From Manduca sexta (Eukaryota > Arthropoda > Insecta > Lepidoptera > Sphingidae): a DNA stretch of 64,000 nt. The stretch covers positions 13,328,983 to 13,392,982 of the forward strand of contig NC_051138.1 of assembly GCF_014839805.1 (NCBI RefSeq), in the 5' to 3' direction. Each line of letters begins with the position of its first letter. Positions within the stretch are counted from its first letter, which is position 1. This document shows positions 56,417-64,000 of this stretch, piece by piece. Both the position numbers and the translations under genes were made by a program. The notes beneath the pieces are model-generated. The model saw nothing but the letters and a program-made list of their open reading frames with translations. It had not been told where the DNA came from and made no database searches.

Positions 56417-56811
56417 TTATAATCTTATAGTGTGGGTAAACGATTTCAAATATGGTTTACTTATTACATTTTCAACCCCTTCAACAGGCGTGAGATCACC
56501 CTCTAAGGCCATTTTTGTGCGAAAAGTCTCCACGTCTAATGCACACTCTTGCACTGGGTACATTCGTCGCGGCCCTAGGCACACAGTCAAATGTATATAC
56601 CCCATGGTTGCCAAATTCACAGTGAAGCCTACGAGGGCTCGCGAACATTTCCCGGCCTTCTCCCCTGCGCCCGTCTTATAAAGGTCCTTCTCCTGCCTCA
56701 CACTTCCTTCCTCAGATATCCCCTGCCCACTTTCCTCTAGGGCCCTACAGTTGCTAAGCCGGTGGATTCCAGTATCCAATTTGCAGGTTTCTCTCACAGC
56801 TGACGGTGGGG
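56417..56811 (-). CDS. Unidentified GC-rich open segment, possible exon or element ORF
   Basis: I do not recognise this. On the minus strand about 130 codons are open to a TAA at 56417. The sequence has five cysteines, an acidic/Gly-rich first half and a hydrophobic stretch (LVGFTVNLATMGYIHLTVCL). It is markedly GC-richer than its surroundings. Upstream there is a T-rich tract followed by ccccaccgtcag, which could serve as a splice acceptor near 56803. Read the other way, the same bases are an A tract, which could be a plus-strand retroposon tail. The plus strand is also open for 84 codons. There is no ATG near the 5' side, so a complete gene is unlikely. Confidence 0.3.
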
Positions 56812-57097
56812 TCCAATAGTAAAAAAAAAACCGTCGTGAGTTTATTAAATCTTTAACAAATACTGTAACAATTTTTTATCGTATTTAATCATTTATAGAT
56901 TCACTGTTGACGTTGCGAATATGAATTTGAATAACTTTGGCGTCGTGCCTGAGTGCCACCGTTCCGAATCGAGTAAATTACGAAGCGCCTGTTGAAATGT
57001 GTTAGCAAACACAAAAGCAGTCACATACCAGTATTTGATGAGAGTTTATTATTATGTGCTGTGGGAAATGTGTACTAATGGATAATCTATTGAGATT
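56812..57097. other. Unrecognised DNA
   Basis: Nothing supported. Confidence 0.5.
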
Positions 57098-57325
57098 TTT
57101 TATGCGTACGTGAATGTTAGACATTGAAATGGAACTATTTTGACGAAGATTTCGCAGCTTTAATTTGCAATTAAAAAAATATATAATTGTAAAATGTAGG
57201 TAGATATTGTAACTATGTCTTTTCGGACGACCAACACGTTAGTCCCCCTCGCGACCATGAATGCTGCAAAGTATTTATAGTATAAAAAATCGCGATAAAA
57301 TCCGTAAAGAAGTTTTATTTTAATG
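57098..57325. repeat. Repeat G with inverted halves
   Basis: Forward gtgaatgttagacattgaaa then, inverted, aaaatgtaggtagatattgt, gaccatgaatgctgcaaag and aaaatccgtaaagaagtttt. This supports an inverted-end structure for G. Confidence 0.5.
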
Positions 57326-59987
57326 GAGAAGCGTTTTAAAAAAAAATATTTAAAGGAACAAATATATTCTGTGTTTTTAAATACCAAGATTAGATCGTTA
57401 AATACACAACCAATGCGCCTTATTAATAAGGGAGCATAGGTGCTAAAATTGTTTAAATGCTCCCACATAGAACCCAAGAACTCATTGTAAACCTAGTCTA
57501 GTGTAAATATTGTGTCAAAGTTCTAAAAGTCTGGTGAATATACCTTACCTACTTTGACAAAAATACGAGGTTTCGACAAATAATGTCAAAATTTATTTCG
57601 TGTTTTATTTACATTATAATTATTTAAATAATTCACGAATCCACAAATCAAAACTATTCTGCAAACCTAATAATCATTCAAAACAAACAACTGTTGAATG
57701 TTACACTTTGTCAAAACTAATCTGTCAAAGCGTGGAAATCTTTAAATTTCGCTAGCTTCAAAGCCAAAATGTACACAAAGGAGCGTTTGATTGTTACGTT
57801 TTAATTGAACTGAAGCAATGGAATTAAAATTAAGTTGGGCGCTACGCAGACGTTGCCTTAACAATGGTACGATATTGGTTGACACTTTTATGTCGAAGGC
57901 AGTAATCTGAATTTGCGAAAGTTTCCATGCCAGCGTAAGTCACCGCCACAACTACTGAATCTAATGTCAGTTTTATAGATCTAATTGCAAAAAATACTTT
58001 GATAGTTTGCAGTCGCCGAATGTTTTTTCTTGAACAAAGAGTTAACACCGTCTGTGCGAAGCCTAAAATAATTCGAAACAGAGGGAATGCTAATAACTAT
58101 TCAACACTACGGAGAAAATTCCACTCAAATTTTAAGGCGAAATTCTTGTTAGACATTTACCAGGCGCACCTAATTTTAACGTTCATATTTTATTAATTAT
58201 TAAATATTTAATTTTGGTTTGATGTTCTCTTTTCTGATATTGATGAAATTCTAACTGCAAGTGTATTAAGGGCTATATTAATTAATCAATATCACCTTTG
58301 AGTTCAAGTACTTATTTAATGTACTGAACTATTTAATAAATCTTGCTTAAGTTCTCATCTAAGATGTTGTTCTCAGCTGACGCGGCGCCATTGTATAAAC
58401 AAAAGTCAACTGTTAAAATCCCTCACATATGTTGACTTAAAATGCGAATTGAAATGATGTTAATATGGGTATATTAAATAGCAGCTATCTTAAGATGCCT
58501 ATTTCAGTTTGACAGCGTTTCACCTGATATCGCAGTAGAGAGCGAAACTGAATTGAATTTATAAAACCGGCTTTAGTAATTTTTATTTGTTTGTCCGTTT
58601 TGAGTGAAATCACGGTCTTACCAATATTGTGAATGCGAAAGTTTGGAAACATATTTGCATGTTAGAAGTAATTTCAATAATCACTCAACGGATTTGGAAG
58701 AGATTTGGCAAATATACCAAATCTTAGATTTATATAAATAAAGTACTATTTATTTTGGAAACTGGAAAATTACACCGTTAACAGTTTTATTTAAGGTATT
58801 TCGTGCCGGCAAGTCGTGAGCAACAACCAGTTTCAAATGTGAATGATTTCAAACAATAAATATTAAAGCTAGAGAAATGTACTCTGTCCAATATATCCTG
58901 TTTTGTACACCTATCGACTGACATCCGTACATCGTAACTTTATGTAAATGTTGGTTTGCTAACCCCTTGGGAAATAAGTAAAAACCTTTACATATTTTGT
59001 TCCACACATTTTTGTGTTTCAAATGGAGCATCGGTTGAGATTCGTCATTACTCTGGAGTACTATAAGAAGTGATTGTGTCGTTAATCTTTGCTGAAATAA
59101 TTATAAATTGTGCTCTCTAGTACATAAAAGGAACATTCTTTTTAGTTATATGACATCATATATTTTTAATAACGCGTTGCAAAGTTCCTACATTATTTTC
59201 TCTTATTAAAATTATAAATATGACAAAGTGGGAAGATGTTATTGAATGTTTATTTTTAAACATCACGAATAAACTGCTGATTGTATCTTCTCGAAACTTA
59301 GTAACATAGACAATATCATTATATTTTTGTATTACTGAATATTTAATATTCAATATTTTCTGTGGCCCAACCGTTTGGCTGAAGTTGCCTAAAATTAAAT
59401 CAAATACAACCTTAATAAAAATACAGCATGTTTTATTTTTGAAGAAGTAAACTTTGGCATTTGACCGATGCTGCCTGAAGCTCATTTTTCGGCGGCTTTA
59501 ATTACAGTCTCTGTTTCAAGTCTTTGTGAGTTTCTGTTCTTAATTAAAGTCATCATTGGGTTTGTTTTTACCTTTGCAATACCTTTCCTTTAACTTTTCG
59601 TTTCCTTTCGTGATTGCTTCGAGTTTGCGGTTTTTGTTACCTTTGAGTTGGTAGAGAAGTATAATTGGAATATTTACGATGAACTGACACCCACGATACA
59701 TTTTATATAGCATTGACAAGCGTACGCACAAGTGAGTCACTTAAATGTTCAATAAAGAAAAAATGATTTATATTTGATGTCTATAATGCTAAAATTGTCA
59801 ATGAGCTACCGATATTAAAGGAGAGTAGTATGAAAATGTAGAGATGTGTTTCGGCTTCTGAAACACCCTTTATAAGAAACTATAAGCTGTTACCTCGCTT
59901 TGGTTGCTTAAGTGACAGCGGCAGTATGACAACCGAACAGCTCATTCTTGTATTTCGTCAATAGCGGGGCTTTATATAATATTAATA
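57326..59987. other. Gene-free stretch of about 2.7 kb
   Basis: AT-rich, without repeat families I recognise. None of the frames (57842, 59156, 59540) shows a domain motif. Confidence 0.5.
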
Positions 59988-60160
59988 ATACCAGCCCTGT
60001 ATTACATTTCTGCTGGGCACTGGCCTTATCAACTAGTGAGAGGGATTGGGCCTTTGACCACCACGCTGGCCTGGTGCGGATTGTTAGACTTGACATCGAT
60101 CAAAATTCTTATAAAGAAATTCTCAGGTATGCAGTTTTCTTCACCATTTTTCCTTTACCC
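59988..60160 (-). repeat. SINE A 3' half, diverged
   Basis: ccagccctgtattacat through gaccaccacgctggcctggt to ctcaggtatgcagttttctt. Confidence 0.7.
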
Positions 60161-60324
60161 GCTGCAGGGCTTATCAATCAAGAAAAAAAAATTCAGAAGT
60201 ACAACCGATTGATCACTTACTATGCCATTTTGTATGACATCACGGGATGGATATAAATACGGAAAAACGACGAGTTACGTCTCTGGCCAAGCCTTTGGGT
60301 GTAAAGGTTATAATAATAATAACA

Positions 60325-60500
60325 ATAATATCAGCCCTGTATTATATACTTGCCCACTGCTGAGCACGGGCCTCCTCTACTACTGAGAGGGATTAGGCCT
60401 TAGTCCACCACGCTGGCCTAGTGCGGATTGGTAGACTTCACACACCTTCGAAATTCCTATAGAGAACTTCTCAGATGTGCAGGTTTCCTCACGATGTTTT
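60325..60500 (-). repeat. SINE A 3' half, interrupted by a copia LTR
   Basis: Identical by eye to 1501-1670 until cacgatgtttt, where the SINE breaks and the LTR begins with TGTTGG at 60501. Confidence 0.85.
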
Positions 60501-60678
60501 TGTTGGAGATTGTAACCTTCGTCGTGACTTATTATTTTTTATATGTTCTATTTTTAGAACTAATTGTATTTTGTTTGCCATAGTTACTTCCCTTTTAGTC
60601 CGAAATAAACACTCATGTCAATAACATCTTTTTACTAACTTTATTTAATTACTAAGAACATATACCATATTTACAACA
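60501..60678 (+). repeat. Copia 5' LTR
   Basis: Begins TGTTGGAG at the SINE break. It contains aataaa at about 60603 and ends near ...tttaca (60675) or ...caaca (60678). The following gttatcagcacg shares TATCAG with the initiator-Met tRNA primer-site type common in copia elements and is the likely primer site. Length is about 175 bp, short but within the copia range. Confidence 0.7.
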
Positions 60679-60781
60679 CGTTATCAGCACGAACGCTTAG
60701 TTCTTAGATTTTTTCACGTTTTTTGGTAAAATAAAGTTGAATATATTTTTTGTGTGACTAGGAAATAGTAATAGTCTGAAA

Positions 60782-62896
60782 ATGTCAATTGAATCTGGAG
60801 ATGTTTCGAGTGTGAAAAATTCCCCGTCGTCGAGCTCATCTTTTACATTTTCATGTTTGAGGAATAAAGATGGATATCCTACATGGAAATTTAAGATGCG
60901 CAATTACCTTATGCATGAGGATCTGTGGGAAACAATCGGTGGATACCCAAATGGAGACACAACCCCTGCCTCTACAAAGGTACGCAAAGACGCAAAGGCA
61001 TTAGCAAAGATATGCTTATCAGTAGAAGGTGCAGCGATAAGCCATATAAGATGTGCGAAAACTGCATCTGAGGCATGGACTTGTTTGCAAAAAGCCTTTG
61101 AAGATAAGGGAATAGGACGAAGATTATTTTTGGAGCGTAGACCGTACAGGTTGAGTCTATCAGAGTTCAAAAATATTGAACTATATATTAACGCAGTTAT
61201 GTCAACCGTACAGGATCTTGCGGATATTGATGTAGTCATAGAGGACAAGTCTATTGCTGCAATACTTTTGGGAGGTCTAACTCCAAGGTATGAACCTCTC
61301 ATTATGGCTTTAGAAAATTGCAATGTAGACGTGACTACAGAGTTGGTGAAAACAAAACTGCTTAATGAAATGTCCAAAGATGTGGCTACGTCATTAGACT
61401 CTGTTTTTCATGCGAAGAAGAAGCCTAAGTCAATGAAGAAGAATATAGTTTGTTATGAGTGCAAGACACCTGGACATAAGAGACCAGATTGTCCACAGAG
61501 AAACAAGAAGGAGAAAGGCAATGCGGTAAATACCAATGATACGATATTTACAAGTCTTAATACTTCTGGAAACCCAAGAAAGGACATAATTTATGTAGAT
61601 TCAGGTTGTACTAGACACATGACTTCTAGACGGGACTGGTTTCAGAATATCTCGATACAGAATCAAGGTACTGTTACTGTCGCAAATGGAGAACAGATTA
61701 AGTGCTGCGGAATTGGAAATATTTCAATAAACACGCCCGAGAACGTGGTCAACAATATTAGTGATGTTGCTTATATACCAGATTTGAAAGCTAGTTTGTT
61801 ATCTGTATATAAAACTGTTGAAAAGGGTTTTATTTGTGTTTTTGATAAAAATGGATGTAACTTTTATAAATCTGATACTTTTAATTTTACAGGTGAATCT
61901 GTTGCTCATGCCTCGCCCTGTGGTGGACTGTACGTTTTAGATGGTACTGTAAATGTTTCCGAGAATGTGGCGGATAATTTTTTGACACAAGATGTGCACT
62001 CTGGTTGTCAGGATAGTTATCAAATATGGCATAAGAGGTTAGGACATTTGTGTCGTATAGGCATGAACCAACTGAAAAATCACAAGGTAGGTATAAAGTA
62101 TACAGGAGTAGATAAAACTAGTTGTATCGCTTGCGTGGAAGGTAAACAAGCAAGAAAACCTTTCAAAAGGTTAGCGTTTAATAGGGCTACTTCCCCTTTG
62201 GAACTGATCCATATGGATTTGATGGGACCGGTGTCTACAACTTCTTTTCAAGGAAATAGATATATGTTGACAATAGTAGACGATTATACGCGAAAAGTGT
62301 TTGCTTATTTTATTTCTTCTAAAACAGAAGTCAAAGATATATTTTGTGTGTTTCAATGTTTTGTTGAAAATCAGTTAGATAAAACAATTAAAGCAATTAG
62401 GACTGATGGAGGTAAGGAGTTCGTGAATAAAGAGTTTGTTGATTATCTTGCTTCAAAAGGTATAGAACATCAAACAACGACGCCTTATAGTCCTCAGCAA
62501 GTTGGAGTAGCGGAACGCACCCATCGTTCGGTTACAGAAAAGGCAAGAACGTTGCTAGCTGAAAGTTCACTACCGAAAGCATTCTGGGAAGATGCATTCC
62601 AAGTTGCCATTTACCTTAAGAATAGGTCTCCTCATCGAGCCTTAGGTGGACAAATTCCTTATGACAAATGGTATGGACGAAAAGGTGATCTTAGCCATCT
62701 AAAAGTATTTGGTTGTAGAGCTCTAGTCCATATACCTTCGTGTCACAGGAAGAAATTAGATGTCAAGGCACAGGAAGCAATTTTCGTCGGTTATTCTGAA
62801 AATCCAGGTACTTATATTTTTAGGGACCCTGCTAACCCACGAAAAGTTATTATATCCAGAGATGCAACCTTTTTGAAAATTGCTTTACAGCGCTAA
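60782..62896 (+). CDS. Copia gag-protease-integrase polyprotein, 704 codons, premature stop
   Basis: The polyprotein starts MSIESGDV at 60782. Order of domains: copia-type Gag (about 25-200); zinc knuckle C224-x2-C-x4-H-x4-C237; protease active site D273-S-G; GAG-pre-integrase/integrase zinc region H417-x4-H422...C448-x2-C451; integrase core D479, D542, E578 (DD35E spacing); and the region downstream to about 690 (GYSENPGTYIFRDP). All catalytic residues seen are intact. In a functional element this frame continues into RT and RNase H as one polyprotein that forms particles, cleaves itself and integrates cDNA. Here a TAA at 62894-62896 ends it, and the frame changes just after. Confidence 0.92.
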   Translation: MSIESGDVSSVKNSPSSSSSFTFSCLRNKDGYPTWKFKMRNYLMHEDLWETIGGYPNGDTTPASTKVRKDAKALAKICLSVEGAAISHIRCAKTASEAWTCLQKAFEDKGIGRRLFLERRPYRLSLSEFKNIELYINAVMSTVQDLADIDVVIEDKSIAAILLGGLTPRYEPLIMALENCNVDVTTELVKTKLLNEMSKDVATSLDSVFHAKKKPKSMKKNIVCYECKTPGHKRPDCPQRNKKEKGNAVNTNDTIFTSLNTSGNPRKDIIYVDSGCTRHMTSRRDWFQNISIQNQGTVTVANGEQIKCCGIGNISINTPENVVNNISDVAYIPDLKASLLSVYKTVEKGFICVFDKNGCNFYKSDTFNFTGESVAHASPCGGLYVLDGTVNVSENVADNFLTQDVHSGCQDSYQIWHKRLGHLCRIGMNQLKNHKVGIKYTGVDKTSCIACVEGKQARKPFKRLAFNRATSPLELIHMDLMGPVSTTSFQGNRYMLTIVDDYTRKVFAYFISSKTEVKDIFCVFQCFVENQLDKTIKAIRTDGGKEFVNKEFVDYLASKGIEHQTTTPYSPQQVGVAERTHRSVTEKARTLLAESSLPKAFWEDAFQVAIYLKNRSPHRALGGQIPYDKWYGRKGDLSHLKVFGCRALVHIPSCHRKKLDVKAQEAIFVGYSENPGTYIFRDPANPRKVIISRDATFLKIALQR

Positions 62897-64000
62897 AGCA
62901 GAAGCTATCTGAGTCTGTCGCACAGTCAGAATCTATATTGTTATTTGATGAGCAAAAGAGATTGAGTCTGAGTTTGATCATGACTGTCAATTCTATGACT
63001 GTGATGAGAATATCAGCCCGGCGGCTGAAGCAACTTTACCAGTAAATCTAGAAAGTGCAAAAGAGTCAGTGACTCTGGAAGAGCGAGAGTCTCTCAGTGA
63101 CTTAAGGATGCCTAGTGTGGAAGAAGAGACAGCGAATTTGGAACAGGAATCGCACCCTGAGCGCAGATACCCTTCCAGAGACAGAAAAACAACAAATTTT
63201 TATAAAGCTTACAATACATCAATGGTAGATTCTAATGAACCTACAACATATTACGAAGCTACTCATGCCGATGATGCTGATAAGTGGCAACATGCTATGG
63301 TTGATGAGTATAGTTCCTTAAGGAAACTCCATACATGGAATTTAGTAGATAGACCTAACAAAAGGTTATACCATGTAAATGGATTTACAAAATTAAAAGG
63401 GATGCTTATGGTAATATTACCAAGTATAAAGCGAGACTCGTCGTCAAAGGTTTTCATCAAGTTGAAAGTGTAGACTACAAGGAGACGTTCGCACCAGTGA
63501 TTCGTCATTCTTCCCTCCGCACGTTGTTTGCGATAGCTGCAGATATGAAGTTGAGAATGAAGCACTTAGATGTCGATACAGCTTTCCTTAACGGAGATTT
63601 AGAAGAAGAAGTTTTCATGGAACAACCTCTTGGTTTTATTGAAAAGGGTAAAGAAAACAAAGTTTGTTTATTGAAGAAATCTCTTTACGGTCTTAAACAG
63701 GCACCGCGAGCTTGGAATAAAAAGTTAAATGAAACGCTTTCTAAAATAGGTTTCATAGGAACTCCTTCCGAACCTTGTGTGTATACTAAACTTTTTGGTA
63801 AAGAACTTGTAATATTAGGAATCTTTGTTGATGACATAATAGTCTTCTTTAATTCTGATTTGACTTTTGACACTGTCAAGAATGATTTGTCGAAATATTT
63901 TTCATTAAAAGATCTCGGAATATTGAAATGTTATTTGGGACTACAAGTTGAAAGTGATTCCGAGAGTATAAGGTTGAACCAGCGAAATTATATTCTTTCT
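62897..64000 (+). pseudogene. Copia reverse transcriptase region, frameshifted, cut by the window end
   Basis: The linker and RT are readable in pieces. Linker sequence is in one frame to about 62958 and in a second frame from there to about 63395 (including ERRYPSRDRKTTNF and KWQHAMVDEYSSL). The RT proper then runs in the original gag-pol frame from 63401 to the end without a stop. RT landmarks are KARLVVKGF, VDTAFLNGDL, SLYGLKQAPRAWN and the catalytic FVDDI at 63824-63838 (YVDD variant). RNase H lies beyond the window. At least three frame changes mean this copy cannot make a fused Gag-Pol. Confidence 0.88.

Larger units (their letters stand above)
60501..64000 (+). mobile_element. Ty1/copia LTR retrotransposon, truncated by the window end
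   Basis: 5' LTR, leader, gag-protease-integrase, and the start of RT in the standard copia order (integrase before RT). It inserted into SINE A at 60500/60501. The 3' part and second LTR lie beyond the window, so the target duplication cannot be checked. Confidence 0.9.

Noticed and set aside
60904..61377. 157-codon minus-strand frame within copia gag
   Set aside because: It is antisense to a clearly coding plus-strand Gag, with no motif of its own.

Overview
The window is AT-rich, intron- and transposon-dominated animal DNA that reads as lepidopteran (moth or butterfly). The basis is the co-occurrence of tRNA-headed SINEs, Helitrons inserted between A and T with TC...CTAG ends, R1-clade, copia and hAT remnants, very long gene-free stretches, and an arthropod Inr+DPE core promoter. 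Bacterial-style operons, rRNA and free-standing tRNA genes are absent. Almost every open frame over 60 codons is noise or lies inside a repeat. Family letters (SINE A, B, C; repeats D, E, G, J, K, N) are my own labels for families recognised by aligning copies within this window by eye.

Host coding content is very small. On the minus strand at 24102-24321 there is a GC-rich first coding exon of a probable ABCG (white/ABCG1-type) half-transporter, ending in a clean splice donor. An Inr (A+1 at 24438) and a correctly spaced DPE precede it. Its later exons would lie at lower coordinates, and I could not see them. On the plus strand at 29640-29717 there is a 26-codon start of a THAP zinc-finger domain followed by a donor. 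A third GC-rich open segment (minus, 56417-56811) is unidentified.

Layout. 1-8 kb: degenerate SINEs, E, G and N repeats, and Helitron pieces. 8.08-10.97 kb: a D repeat holding a 177-bp MITE and an internally deleted hAT with an 8-bp target duplication, next to a 5'-truncated R1-clade LINE. 11-24 kb: scattered SINEs, a 56-bp LINE stub with a 10-bp target duplication, a perfect 24-bp hairpin, a probable solo LTR inside a SINE head, Helitron remnants and a SINE-in-SINE nest. 24-30 kb: ABCG promoter and exon, a second 177-bp MITE, three related TIR MITEs, a complete Helitron and the THAP start. 30-48 kb: repeats, a Helitron with four 123-bp tandem units, the end of an LTR retrotransposon, and young SINE B copies with 12-bp target duplications. 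48-60 kb: mostly unique AT-rich DNA with a long-armed fold-back MITE, a third Helitron and more young SINEs. 60.5-64 kb: a Ty1/copia element inserted into a SINE A copy and running off the window, with gag, protease and integrase intact but frameshifts before and within the reverse transcriptase.

The biology here is the layering and internal evolution of mobile elements around at most two host gene starts. I see no new multi-gene system. The most distinctive signals are the nested stack at 8-11 kb, the Helitron family with a variable number of 123-bp repeats, the matched 177-bp MITEs, the long-armed fold-back element, and the ABCG promoter.
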